Shown: in pieces, positions 15,087-24,325 of the stretch
Layout: each line of letters opens with the position of its first letter
Numbering within the stretch: the stretch's first letter is position 1
NCBI RefSeq assembly: GCF_000378225.1
Contig: NZ_KB905141.1
Coordinates: 573,326 to 637,325 of the forward strand
Direction: 5' to 3'
DNA length: 64,000 nt
Source: Methylophilus methylotrophus DSM 46235 = ATCC 53528
Lineage (GTDB): Bacteria; Pseudomonadota; Gammaproteobacteria; Burkholderiales; Methylophilaceae
The notes under the pieces: model-generated
Databases searched by the model: none
The model's input: only the letters and a program-made list of their open reading frames with translations
Told to the model about the DNA's origin: nothing
Position numbers and translations under genes: made by a program

Positions 15087-16517
15087 ATGTCTGAATTGGC
15101 ATTGACGTTATCAAGAATCCAGTTTGGGTTCACCATCTCGTTTCACATCGTGTTTCCGGCAATCACCATCGGTTTGGCAAGCTATCTTGCGGTGTTAGAA
15201 GCCAGCTGGTTAAAAACCAGACAAACGGTTTATCTCGATTTATACCATTTCTGGGTCAAATTATTTTCATTGTGTTTTGGCATGGGCGTGGTTTCGGGGC
15301 TGGTCATGGCTTATCAATTTGGCACCAACTGGTCAGGCTTTTCCAATGTCGCAGGTAGCGTGACCGGCCCATTGCTGGCTTATGAAGTGTTGACAGCTTT
15401 TTTCCTCGAAGCCGGGTTTCTGGGCGTCATGCTGTTTGGCTGGAACAAGGTTGGGCCCGGATTGCACTTTACTGCCACGTTGATGGTAGCTATAGGCACG
15501 CTGGTGTCGGCCACCTGGATACTTGCATCCAACAGCTGGATGCAAACGCCGCAAGGCTTTGAGCTGGTCAATGGCAAAGTCATCCCCGTCGATTGGTTAA
15601 AAATCATCTTCAATCCCTCCTTCCCTTATCGCCTGTTGCATATGGTGATTGCCGCCTATCTGGCGACAGCGCTCTTTGTTTCTGCGGCAGCTGCCTGGCA
15701 ACTCTTGCGGGGAAAAGATAATGCAGCCGTACGCAAAATGATGTCCATGGGCTTGTGGCTCATTTTATTGATAGCCCCACTGCAAGTGGTGATAGGCGAC
15801 ATGCACGGGCTCAATACCCTTCAACACCAGCCTGCTAAAATTGCAGCCATAGAAGGACACTGGGAAAACCGGGCCAATGAACCTACCCCCTTGATCCTGA
15901 TGGCCTGGCCAGACATGGCCCGGGAAAAAAACCATTTCGCGCTGGAAATCCCCGTGCTGGGCAGCCTGATCCTGCGTCACTCGTTGACCGAGCAGATTCC
16001 TGCGCTCAAGGAGTTTCCTGCCGATGAAAGGCCGAATGCAACCATTGTGTTCTGGACCTTCCGTATCATGGTAGGCCTGGGCTTGCTCATGATCCTGCTG
16101 GCCGTGACTTCACTCTGGTTACGCTATAAAAATCAGTTGTACCAGCATAAAGCCTTCCTGCGGTTTGCAGTCGCCATGGGACCGGCGGGCGTCATTGCCA
16201 TCCTGGCAGGCTGGTTCACCACTGAAATCGGCCGCCAGCCCTGGGTGGTGTATGGTGTATTGCGCACCGCCGATGCCGTGACGCCGCACACGACCAGTGA
16301 AGTGGCTGTGACATTAACACTTTTTGTCTTGATTTACCTGGCGGTATTCGGCATGGGGACCATGTATGTGCTAAGGTTAATCAATACCGGTCCCAAAACC
16401 GGCGAAGCCTTGCAAGGGGATGCCATCTCCATTAATCCCAGTGATGTGGATGAGTTTGCCCTGGCACCTGAGTTTCACCCCGATGCCAAGACACCTTCTG
16501 CCGGAAAGGATCAATAA
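15087..16517 (+). CDS. cioA: Cytochrome bd oxidase subunit I, CIO type
   Basis: 476 residues, about nine transmembrane helices. SFHIVFP (His20, heme b595 ligand), LHMVIAAY (His near 186, heme b558) and GRQPWVVYG (about 385) identify CydA/CioA. The quinol-binding Q loop between helices 6 and 7 is short, the mark of the cyanide-insensitive CioA group as opposed to E. coli CydA. It oxidises quinol and reduces oxygen without pumping protons. The ATG follows AAAGGAC by six bases. It is directly joined to cioB and a small third gene; cydC/D-type maturation genes are not in the window. Confidence 0.9.
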   Translation: MSELALTLSRIQFGFTISFHIVFPAITIGLASYLAVLEASWLKTRQTVYLDLYHFWVKLFSLCFGMGVVSGLVMAYQFGTNWSGFSNVAGSVTGPLLAYEVLTAFFLEAGFLGVMLFGWNKVGPGLHFTATLMVAIGTLVSATWILASNSWMQTPQGFELVNGKVIPVDWLKIIFNPSFPYRLLHMVIAAYLATALFVSAAAAWQLLRGKDNAAVRKMMSMGLWLILLIAPLQVVIGDMHGLNTLQHQPAKIAAIEGHWENRANEPTPLILMAWPDMAREKNHFALEIPVLGSLILRHSLTEQIPALKEFPADERPNATIVFWTFRIMVGLGLLMILLAVTSLWLRYKNQLYQHKAFLRFAVAMGPAGVIAILAGWFTTEIGRQPWVVYGVLRTADAVTPHTTSEVAVTLTLFVLIYLAVFGMGTMYVLRLINTGPKTGEALQGDAISINPSDVDEFALAPEFHPDAKTPSAGKDQ

Positions 16518-17519
16518 ATGGACTTATCACTGGTATGGGCAATCATTATATTGTTTGGCATCATGATGTACATCATCATGGATGGCTTTGATCTCGGCAT
16601 CGGCATCCTGTACCCCTTTTTCCAGGAAAAAGATGACAGGGACTTAATGATGAATACTGTGGCCCCGATCTGGGACGGTAACGAAACCTGGCTGGTGCTT
16701 GGTGGCGCAGGCCTGCTGGCGGCGTTTCCGCTGGCTTATTCGGTGATTTTAAGTGCCCTTTCGCTGCCTTTACTGTTTATGCTCATGGCGCTCATTTTCC
16801 GCGGGGTGGCCTTTGAGTTCAGGTTCCGCGCCACGGATACGGAGCGGCACTTCTGGGACAAGGCTTTTCTGGGCGGCTCGATTGCAGCTACCTTTTTCCA
16901 GGGCATAACGCTGGGTGCTTACCTGCAAGGCATTAAAATGGCGAATCAGGCCTATGCTGGCGGGCCGCTGGACTGGATTTCGCCCTTTTCGCTGTTTACC
17001 GGCTTAGGCCTGCTGGTGACTTACGCGCTGTTAGGCAGTACCTGGCTGATTTTTAAAACCACTGGCGAACTGCAAGCCACGTGCTACAAACTCTCGCAAC
17101 GTATTTCCATAGTGCTGTTCGCCATTATCATCATTATTAGCATCTGGACCCCCCTGATGGACAGCCGCATTGCGGAGCGCTGGTTCACGCTGCCCAACCT
17201 ACTCTGGCTGTCACCTGTGCCCTTGCTGGTCGCATTGGTTTTTTACAAGCTACAAGCCGCCCTCAAGGCCAAGGCCGAAACCAGCCCATTCATCTATACG
17301 CTGTGTCTGGTTCTGCTTGGGTATGCAGGTTTAGGTATCAGCATCTGGCCCAATATTATCCCGCCAGAAATGACCATACAGGCCGCCGCCGCACCGCCAC
17401 AAAGCCAAGCCTTCGCGCTGGTAGGTGCTGTCATCATTATCCCGATTATCCTGATCTATACCGCCTGGGGTTATTATGTGTTCCGCGGCAAGGTCAAACC
17501 AGGTGAGGCCTACCATTAA
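16518..17519 (+). CDS. cioB: Cytochrome bd oxidase subunit II, CIO type
   Basis: 333 residues with about eight transmembrane helices. MDGFDLGIGILYPF (about 20-33) and WDGNETWLVLGGAGLLAAFP (about 53-72) are the conserved CydB segments. It forms the heterodimer with CioA. There are no intervening bases between the cioA stop and this ATG, and its TAA overlaps the ATG of the next small gene by one base, so the three are one translationally linked unit. Confidence 0.92.
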   Translation: MDLSLVWAIIILFGIMMYIIMDGFDLGIGILYPFFQEKDDRDLMMNTVAPIWDGNETWLVLGGAGLLAAFPLAYSVILSALSLPLLFMLMALIFRGVAFEFRFRATDTERHFWDKAFLGGSIAATFFQGITLGAYLQGIKMANQAYAGGPLDWISPFSLFTGLGLLVTYALLGSTWLIFKTTGELQATCYKLSQRISIVLFAIIIIISIWTPLMDSRIAERWFTLPNLLWLSPVPLLVALVFYKLQAALKAKAETSPFIYTLCLVLLGYAGLGISIWPNIIPPEMTIQAAAAPPQSQAFALVGAVIIIPIILIYTAWGYYVFRGKVKPGEAYH

Positions 17520-17671
17520 TGCAGCAAGCCCCTAAACGCGACACAACCAAAAGCAGTCTGGCTAAACGGCTAGGATGGATGATCCTGATCTGGTTGGCCA
17601 GCATTGCTACGCTGGCCGCCATGAGTCTGCTCATGAAACTATTAATGAAGGCAGCAGGGTTTAACAGTTAA
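17519..17671 (+). CDS. 50-residue DUF2474-type small subunit of the bd oxidase
   Basis: A reading frame of 50 residues starting in a TAATG overlap with cioB. Basic N-terminus (KRDTTKSSLAKRLGW), then one transmembrane helix (MILIWLASIATLAAMSLLMK) and a short end LLMKAAGFNS. The LGW-x-x-LIWLAS pattern fits DUF2474 proteins, which accompany CioAB operons much as CydX accompanies CydAB. Known for CydX: it stabilises the oxidase. Inferred: the same role here. Short enough to be missed by automatic calling. Confidence 0.78.
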   Translation: MQQAPKRDTTKSSLAKRLGWMILIWLASIATLAAMSLLMKLLMKAAGFNS

Positions 17672-17736
17672 ATTGCCGACTTGGCAAAGCCTTTCATTAA
17701 GAAAATACCTGAAAATAATTGGAAGGGAGTTGAGAA

Positions 17737-18189
17737 ATGATCACGCTGAATGTGAATGGAAAAGAGCACGCACTTGATGTCACGGACGACACACCCATAT
17801 TGTGGGCATTGCGTGATGTCATCGGGCTGACGGGCACCAAGTTTGGCTGCGGCAAGGCGTTGTGCGGTGCCTGTACTATCCATCTGGATGGCCAGGCTAC
17901 GCGTTCCTGTATCACGCCGGTTTCATTGGCGAGTGGCAAGAAAATCACCACTATAGAATCCATAGGCGAGACTGAAGTCGGCAAACGTGTACAAGACGCC
18001 TGGCTGGCGCTCGATGTGGTGCAATGCGGCTACTGCCAGTCTGGTCAGATCATGAGTGCATCGGCCCTGTTGGCGCAAACACCCAATCCCTCTGATGAAG
18101 ATATTGATAATGCGATGTCAGGTAATATTTGCCGCTGCGGCACCTATCCGCGGATCAAGGCTGCCATCAAAAATGCCGCCAAGGCCTGA
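17737..18189 (+). CDS. iorA: Two [2Fe-2S] cluster subunit of a molybdenum hydroxylase (IorA type)
   Basis: 150 residues. The N-terminal plant-type ferredoxin cluster ([13 protein letters not shown], about 43-55, with the fourth Cys in ATRSC) and the C-terminal cluster (CGYCQSGQ and NICRCGTY, about 97-133) are complete. It transfers electrons from the molybdopterin subunit encoded next. Known: in isoquinoline oxidoreductase and related aldehyde oxidases this two-gene form lacks a FAD subunit and gives electrons to a cytochrome or the respiratory chain. GGAAGGGAG precedes the ATG. Spacing to the next gene is 22 bases. Confidence 0.85.
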   Translation: MITLNVNGKEHALDVTDDTPILWALRDVIGLTGTKFGCGKALCGACTIHLDGQATRSCITPVSLASGKKITTIESIGETEVGKRVQDAWLALDVVQCGYCQSGQIMSASALLAQTPNPSDEDIDNAMSGNICRCGTYPRIKAAIKNAAKA

Positions 18190-18211
18190 GGCCGAGAAAG
18201 GATAAAATCGC

Positions 18212-20440
18212 ATGAGCACCCCCGACAAAACACCAGCAAAGTCTGAAACCCTTTCTGAGCATGGCATGAAACGTCGTAATTTCATCATTGCCGGCGCTGC
18301 TGCAGGCGGCGGCCTGCTCATAGGGTTTGCGCTACCCAAAATGTTTGAAGACAAAGGCGGCCACTCCACCCCGGCAAACAGTGAGAAGGCGGCCAGGGAG
18401 GCATTTAGCCCGAATGCCTTTATCCGCATTGATAAAGAAGGCCTGGTCACCCTCGTCATGTCCAAGGTAGAGATGGGGCAAGGGACGTTTACCTCCATTA
18501 CCATGCTGATTGCCGAAGAGCTGGGTGTAGACCCGGCACAGGTCAAGTTGGCACAAGCCCCTGCAGATGAAAAGAAATACGCTGATCCACTATTGGGCGG
18601 ACAGGTCACTGGCGGGTCAACTTCTATCCGTGGCGCCTGGGAACCGATGCGTAAGGCCGGTGCCGTCGCAAGGACCATGCTGGTCAGTGCAGCCTGCCAG
18701 GACTGGAATGTAGATGCCAAAGAATGCCGTGTAGAAAACGGGTATGTGTTGCACAGCGGCTCAGAAAAAAAAATAGGCTATGGCGAGTTGGTTGAAAAAG
18801 CGGCAACCCTCCCCGTGCCGCAAGAAGTCACCCTTAAAGAAGCCAAAGAGTTCACCCTCATAGGCAAGCCCATCAAACGGCTGGATTCCCCACAGAAAGT
18901 AAATGGTCAAGCCGTGTATGGCATTGATGTGAGGCAGCCCAACATGAAAATCGCTACCGTGGCCATGAGTCCGGTATTAGGAGGAAAAGTCGTCTCCGTC
19001 GATGACTCAAAAGCGCGCAATATCAAAGGCGTGCGCAAGATCGTGAAACTGGACGATGCCGTCGCCGTGATTGCCGACCATATGTGGGCAGCCAAGCAAG
19101 GGTTGGCCGCGCTCGACATCAAATGGGATGGCGGCCGTAATGAAACGCTGATGATGAAGGATATTATCGGGCAGCTTGACCAAGCTTCTAGCGACAAAGG
19201 TCGGGCCGCTCCTGGAGCCGTTGCCACGTCAGAAGGCGATTTTAAAGCAGCCTTTGCCAAGGCCGATGTAAAGTTTGAAGCGGTGTATCAATTGCCTTTC
19301 CTGTCTCATGCCGCCATTGAACCCATGAATGCCACCGTACATGTGCAAAAAGACCGTTGCGATGTGTGGGTGGGCACCCAGGTCCCGGCCATGGCACAGG
19401 CAGGTGCGGTCGGCATTACCAAACTGCCACCGGAAAAAGTCTTTATCCATAACCACCATATCGGTGGCGGCTTTGGCCGCCGTCTGGATGTGGATTTCAT
19501 CAACCAGGCCGTGGCGATTGCCAAGACCGTGGATTACCCGGTCAAACTGATGTGGACGCGCGAGGAAGACATGCAGCACGGGATTTACCGCCCTTATTAT
19601 TACGACCGTCTCTCTGCCGGACTGGATAAAGACGGCAATATCACGGCCTGGAAACACCAGGTCACGGGTTCTTCCATCATGTCACGCTGGATTCCGCAAT
19701 TTGTCAAAAACGGGCTGGATTCCGATGCCGTAGAAGTCGCCAGGGAACCCTTGTATGCCCCGGCCAATATTTTTGTGGAATATATCCGGCAAGAACCGCC
19801 AGGCATGCTCACCGGCTGGTGGCGGGGCGTAGGCGCCACGCATAATACGTTTATGGTGGAAAGCTTTATTGATGAGCTGGCACACAAAGTTGGCAAGGAT
19901 CCTTTGCAGTATCGCCTGGCCAACATGAAAAACTCCCCGCGTGCCAAACATGTGCTTGAAGTGGCGGCCAAAGAAGCCGGATGGGGCCAACCTTTATCCA
20001 AAGGCTCAGGACGAGGATTGTCAGTACAGTATGCTTTCGGCACCTATGTGGCGCAGGTGGCAGAGCTGGAGGTCAAAGAGGATGAGGTACACATCAAACG
20101 CGTGGTCTGTGTGGTGGACTGCGGCATGGTGGTGAACCCTGACCATGTCAAAGCGCAGATGGAAGGCGGCATCAATTTCGGTATTTCCGGTGCCTTATGG
20201 GGTGAAATCACCGTCAATAATGGCAAGGTGGAACAAAGTAATTATGACAACTACCGCGTCATGCGTATGCGTGAATCTCCTGTCATTGAAGTACACCTTG
20301 TACAAAGCAGCGAAGCGCCAGGAGGAATTGGTGAACCAGGCACCGCGGCCATTGCGCCTGCGCTCACGAATGCGATTTTTGCCGCGACCGGCAAGCGCAT
20401 ACGCAACCTGCCCATTAAAAACAGTCTGACTGCAGCCTGA
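18212..20440 (+). CDS. iorB: Molybdopterin-binding subunit of a xanthine dehydrogenase-family hydroxylase (IorB type)
   Basis: 742 residues. A Tat-like signal (MKRRNFIIAGAAAGGGLL, about 19-36) means export as a folded complex with IorA, consistent with periplasmic IorB relatives. Then aldehyde oxidase a/b hammerhead (about 220-310) and molybdenum-binding domains with GGGFGRRLD (about 420) and GGIGEPGTAAIAP (about 705-717), the latter carrying the catalytic glutamate. It hydroxylates an aldehyde or N-heterocycle; the substrate is unknown. No XdhC-type chaperone or cytochrome gene follows, which is unusual. In-frame ATG 18266 immediately before the RR motif is an alternative start. Confidence 0.85.
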   Translation: MSTPDKTPAKSETLSEHGMKRRNFIIAGAAAGGGLLIGFALPKMFEDKGGHSTPANSEKAAREAFSPNAFIRIDKEGLVTLVMSKVEMGQGTFTSITMLIAEELGVDPAQVKLAQAPADEKKYADPLLGGQVTGGSTSIRGAWEPMRKAGAVARTMLVSAACQDWNVDAKECRVENGYVLHSGSEKKIGYGELVEKAATLPVPQEVTLKEAKEFTLIGKPIKRLDSPQKVNGQAVYGIDVRQPNMKIATVAMSPVLGGKVVSVDDSKARNIKGVRKIVKLDDAVAVIADHMWAAKQGLAALDIKWDGGRNETLMMKDIIGQLDQASSDKGRAAPGAVATSEGDFKAAFAKADVKFEAVYQLPFLSHAAIEPMNATVHVQKDRCDVWVGTQVPAMAQAGAVGITKLPPEKVFIHNHHIGGGFGRRLDVDFINQAVAIAKTVDYPVKLMWTREEDMQHGIYRPYYYDRLSAGLDKDGNITAWKHQVTGSSIMSRWIPQFVKNGLDSDAVEVAREPLYAPANIFVEYIRQEPPGMLTGWWRGVGATHNTFMVESFIDELAHKVGKDPLQYRLANMKNSPRAKHVLEVAAKEAGWGQPLSKGSGRGLSVQYAFGTYVAQVAELEVKEDEVHIKRVVCVVDCGMVVNPDHVKAQMEGGINFGISGALWGEITVNNGKVEQSNYDNYRVMRMRESPVIEVHLVQSSEAPGGIGEPGTAAIAPALTNAIFAATGKRIRNLPIKNSLTAA

Positions 20441-20476
20441 CGCAATCAAACATAGGCATTTCCAAACCAGTCCGCA

Positions 20477-20503
20477 AAAAAAGGAGCTTCACGCTCCTTT
20501 TTT
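20477..20503. terminator. Bidirectional intrinsic terminator
   Basis: AAAAAAGGAGC and GCTCCTTTTTT around loop TTCAC. It separates the convergent iorB and hemerythrin genes. Confidence 0.9.
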
Positions 20504-20517
20504 GTGGCTGAACACAC

Positions 20518-21129
20518 TTAATGTTTAGCGCTCATGTCGATCTTAACCTGTAATTGCTGCGGATCAATCTCACCCTCCACGTCACAGAACTCTTCCATGA
20601 TTTCCGCTTTGCGGGAAGTGATCATTGCTCCCATTTCCTTAAGGTCTACCTTTTTAGATTCGCGCACCATAGGAAACATTTCTGTCTCTTCTTCTTCCAC
20701 ATGATGTGTAATGTATTCGCCCAGTACGGTGACTTTGGCATCGTACATGGGATCCTCAGGACTCATGCTCACTATTTGTGCAATCAATTCTTTGGCGCTG
20801 TCATGCTCTACTTTGGCCTCATTCAGCATGTCGTCATCGTCAATGGCTTCACGGGTAGCTGGATAAAAGATTTCCTCTTCGGCTATCGTATGCGCAATCA
20901 GCTCCGCACAGATTTTGTTGGCAATCTGTGTTTTGCCTTCTATGTCTTGTTTTTCGGCTAACTTATCAAACTGTTTGAACATCTTTTTCACTTCGGCATG
21001 ATCTTGCTTGAGCAGGACAATGGCGTCGTGTTTGACGGAATTTGAATTCTTGGGGCTTGACTGTTTGTTGCCGATCGCTTCTTTGCCAGTGGCTGGTTTG
21101 CTGGACTTTATGTTTGCTTCTGTTCTCAT
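20518..21129 (-). CDS. Hemerythrin HHE-domain protein
   Basis: 203 residues: a basic, Ser/Lys-rich N-terminal tail (about 1-30), then a four-helix hemerythrin/HHE domain. Iron ligands are visible in LLKQDHAEVKKMF (about 40), LIAHTIAEEEIFYP (about 77-90), EHDSAKELI (about 108) and ITHHVEEEETEMFP (about 139-152). Soluble, no signal peptide. Known: such proteins bind oxygen or nitric oxide or help repair iron centres. Neighbouring terminal oxidase genes fit oxygen sensing or storage, but this is inference. Single-gene unit. Confidence 0.85.
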   Translation of the reverse strand: MRTEANIKSSKPATGKEAIGNKQSSPKNSNSVKHDAIVLLKQDHAEVKKMFKQFDKLAEKQDIEGKTQIANKICAELIAHTIAEEEIFYPATREAIDDDDMLNEAKVEHDSAKELIAQIVSMSPEDPMYDAKVTVLGEYITHHVEEEETEMFPMVRESKKVDLKEMGAMITSRKAEIMEEFCDVEGEIDPQQLQVKIDMSAKH

Positions 21130-21328
21130 GCTACTCTCCTAACGTCGTAGTTAAAATAATGTGGTAGAGCGCAAATCTTGCCTTTAAGTCATTAAGATCA
21201 ATAGGCTGGATTAACTGATCTTTTTGTCAGATTTGCTTTACAAGGTCAAAAGAGATCCGCTTGCAATTTTTTCGGGCTAAGAATACCCAAGGAATTTTTC
21301 TTGCTTATTCAAATCCAACCCATTTACC

Positions 21329-22654
21329 ATGCCAGTGAAAAGGCAGGTAACTTCACCACCGACCCCTATCCGAATGACGACCGAGAAAAAAACAAAATGG
21401 CGGCGTTTGCGGGCTTGTAGCGCCTGCGACCTGGTCAGTGCCATCCCCCTTCTGCGCCCCGGCGAACATGCCTGCTGTCCGCGCTGTGGTCATGTGTTGG
21501 CCAGACGGCACTTGCATCCCGTGCAACGCAGCATTGCGCTCGCCATCAGTGCATTACTCAGTTTGTTGATTGCCATTGCGTTCCCGTTTATCAGCATGGA
21601 TACCAATGGCCTGGATACGCAGATTGAGCTACCGCAGACAGCCCTGACCCTGGTCAACGTGCATCAACCGATTGTTGCGCTGATTGTGAGTTGTACCGCC
21701 ATTTTCTTGCCCGCTTTGTACCTGATAGGGGTGATTCTCATGCAGGCCAATGGGTTACGGCGCGTACCGCGCGCCTATAGCGACGTGATTGCCCGCCTTT
21801 TTTCGCGCCTGCATCCGTGGATGATGGCCGATGTATTCATGATCGCCGCGCTGGTCAGCCTGGTGAAACTCACCGAGATTGGTGAGGTTCAACTGGGCGT
21901 TTCATTCTGGGCCTACTGCGTGTTTGCGTTTTTATTACTGATGACCACTCGCTCTGTGGATATCGACTGGTTATGGTTCAGGCTGGCCGGGGAGCCGCCT
22001 CCCGATACGCGACTGCGTTGCGGCACGAGTGCTGCCGAACAGCATGCCATCGGTTGCACCACTTGTGGCCTGGTTAACATGCTCCCGGCCACCGCATCTG
22101 ACAGAGGCCATACTTGCAGCCGCTGCGGCAGCAACCTGCATATGCGCAAACCCAATAGCCTGGAATACACCTGGGCCTTATTGCTGACGGCGGTCATTTT
22201 ATATGTCCCGGCCAATGCCTACCCGATGATGATTACCACTTCGCTGGGCCAAACACATGCCTCAACGATTATTGGCGGCATGCTGGAATTATGGCAACAT
22301 GGCTCAGAACCGATTGCCGTGGTCATTTTTGTGGCCAGCGTGCTGGTGCCGATTTTCAAAGTACTGATATTGGTACTATTGTCATGGCTGGCACGACACC
22401 CCGGCCCCTTGAACGCAAAGCAGAAAACCGGGCTTTACCGCCTGACCGAATTGATAGGCCGCTGGTCCATGGTCGATGTGTTTGTCGTCGCCATCATGGT
22501 GGCCTTGATACAATCGGGCAACCTGATGTCGGTTTTTCCAGGCCCGGCTGCCCTTGCCTTTTGCGCGGTGGTGATCACCACCATGCTGGCAGCCATGACA
22601 TTTGATCCACGCCTGCTATGGGATACCCAGGAAAATACGCATGACAGAGAATAA
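21329..22654 (+). CDS. pqiA: Paraquat-inducible protein A (PqiA)
   Basis: 441 residues: two repeats, each a zinc ribbon followed by four transmembrane helices. Ribbon one is CSACDL...CPRCGH (about 32-52), ribbon two CTTCGLV...CSRCGS (about 240-262). Known: PqiABC forms a lipid transport bridge between the inner and outer membranes, and PqiA is the inner membrane part. The start is uncertain: the frame opens at 21329, and ATG 21374 would also keep all domains; neither has a clear ribosome site. It overlaps pqiB by 14 bases. Confidence 0.9.
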   Translation: MPVKRQVTSPPTPIRMTTEKKTKWRRLRACSACDLVSAIPLLRPGEHACCPRCGHVLARRHLHPVQRSIALAISALLSLLIAIAFPFISMDTNGLDTQIELPQTALTLVNVHQPIVALIVSCTAIFLPALYLIGVILMQANGLRRVPRAYSDVIARLFSRLHPWMMADVFMIAALVSLVKLTEIGEVQLGVSFWAYCVFAFLLLMTTRSVDIDWLWFRLAGEPPPDTRLRCGTSAAEQHAIGCTTCGLVNMLPATASDRGHTCSRCGSNLHMRKPNSLEYTWALLLTAVILYVPANAYPMMITTSLGQTHASTIIGGMLELWQHGSEPIAVVIFVASVLVPIFKVLILVLLSWLARHPGPLNAKQKTGLYRLTELIGRWSMVDVFVVAIMVALIQSGNLMSVFPGPAALAFCAVVITTMLAAMTFDPRLLWDTQENTHDRE

Positions 22655-24311
22655 CCATATGCTGGCTAACGTCAGCAAACAAGCAAGAATTTCACCGATC
22701 TGGATTGTGCCTATTGTGGCCCTGCTGATCGGGCTGTGGCTGATTTATGACAACTACACCAAGGCCGGCAAGCAAATTACCTTATCCATGACCAATGCCG
22801 AGGGCATAGAGGCCGGCAAGACAAAAATCAAGGTACACAGCGTGGACATCGGACAGGTGGAACAAGTCACCTTATCAGAAGATCTGGGACATATAGAAGT
22901 CATCGCGCGCATTACGCCAAAAGCTGAACCCATGCTAGTCAAGGATACCCAGCTCTGGGTGGTCAAACCGCGTATCGGGCTGGAAGGCATCAGTGGTCTT
23001 AATACCGTCATCTCTGGCGCATATATTGAATTGCAACCTGGCAAAAGCGAAGAAGAGACAGACCAGTTTAATGTGCTGGACCAGCCACCCATTTCACTTA
23101 ACGGCGCCAAGGGCGTGCATGTCAACCTTATCGGCAAAGTCGGCAATGCGTTGCGTGTGGGCGACCCGGTCACTTACCAGGGCTTGCGCGTGGGGCGCGT
23201 CGTCAGCGCGGTATTCGACCCCAAGCAGCGCCAGATGAAGCACGAAGTGTTTATCGAACATCCTTATGATGTCTTGGTCACCGAAAACTCACGTTTTTGG
23301 ACCACGGTAGGTATTGATGTCAAACTGGATTCCGAAGGCTTCAAGGCCAATATTCCTACGGTTGAATCACTGATCGCAGGCGGGGTCAGTTTTGGTCATG
23401 CTGATGACCGCCCTATGGGCAAACCAGTCGTCTCCGAAACCACATTTGAGCTGTATACCAATGAAGACGCTGCACGCCAGCAAACCTACGACCAGTTCAT
23501 AGAGTATGTCTTGTTGGTAAATGATACCGTGCGCGGATTATCCAAAGGTGCCCCCGTGGAGTTCAGGGGCTTGCGTATAGGCACCGTTATCAGCGTACCT
23601 TGGAAATTCAATTCGCCTGAGCGCAAAAAGGATTTCCGTTATGCGATTCCGGTCCTCATCCATTTGGAGCCTGGCCGTCTGGCAGAGAATGGCAAGGCTG
23701 ACCTCCAGGAATGGAAAGACAGGATGCATCATATGTTGCAGCGTGGCCTGCATGCCACCCTTAAATCCGGCAACCTGATTACCGGCTCGGTCTTTGTTGA
23801 CCTGAATATGGACCAGCATGTCCACAAAACCTACCGCACCCAACGCTTTGAAGGTCTCCCAGTGATGCCCACCACGGCTACCAACCTGGCGCAAATTGAG
23901 CAGAAACTGTCTGACCTGCTGGATAAACTGAACCGGCTCAATGTGGAGCCAGTCCTTTCCGGCCTGGATAAAAACCTGCAGCAATCTGAAAAAACCATGC
24001 AGGAAATCCGCACCCTGAGCCAACAGGTCAACCAGTTGCTGAACCAGCCTGACGTGCAACAAATGCCGTCCAATATCAACCAGACCATGCAGGATATGCG
24101 CGCCACCATGCAAGAGTTACGCGGCACCTTGCAAGGCCTTTCGCCTGAGTCTACTGCCTACCAGGAGCTCACTACCACCTTGCAGCGCCTGGATAAGGCT
24201 TTGCGCGATATCCAGCCATTGGCACGAACCTTGAACGAGCAGCCCAATGCCATCCTGTTTGACCGTAAACCCGGCAATGACCCTGTGCCATTGGCCCCTG
24301 CCAAACCGTAA
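22641..24311 (+). CDS. pqiB: PqiB MCE-domain lipid transport protein
   Basis: 556 residues: one N-terminal transmembrane helix (ISPIWIVPIVALLIGLWLIY, about 17-36), three MCE domains (about 45-125, 155-260, 285-390) and a long coiled coil (about 410-545) predicted to form the tube reaching the outer membrane. The ATG at 22641, inside the end of pqiA, is supported by AGGA eight bases upstream; a longer frame from 22602 has no such site. Known partners PqiA and PqiC are encoded on either side. Confidence 0.92.
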   Translation: MTENNHMLANVSKQARISPIWIVPIVALLIGLWLIYDNYTKAGKQITLSMTNAEGIEAGKTKIKVHSVDIGQVEQVTLSEDLGHIEVIARITPKAEPMLVKDTQLWVVKPRIGLEGISGLNTVISGAYIELQPGKSEEETDQFNVLDQPPISLNGAKGVHVNLIGKVGNALRVGDPVTYQGLRVGRVVSAVFDPKQRQMKHEVFIEHPYDVLVTENSRFWTTVGIDVKLDSEGFKANIPTVESLIAGGVSFGHADDRPMGKPVVSETTFELYTNEDAARQQTYDQFIEYVLLVNDTVRGLSKGAPVEFRGLRIGTVISVPWKFNSPERKKDFRYAIPVLIHLEPGRLAENGKADLQEWKDRMHHMLQRGLHATLKSGNLITGSVFVDLNMDQHVHKTYRTQRFEGLPVMPTTATNLAQIEQKLSDLLDKLNRLNVEPVLSGLDKNLQQSEKTMQEIRTLSQQVNQLLNQPDVQQMPSNINQTMQDMRATMQELRGTLQGLSPESTAYQELTTTLQRLDKALRDIQPLARTLNEQPNAILFDRKPGNDPVPLAPAKP

Positions 24312-24325
24312 GGAATTGATGGCTT

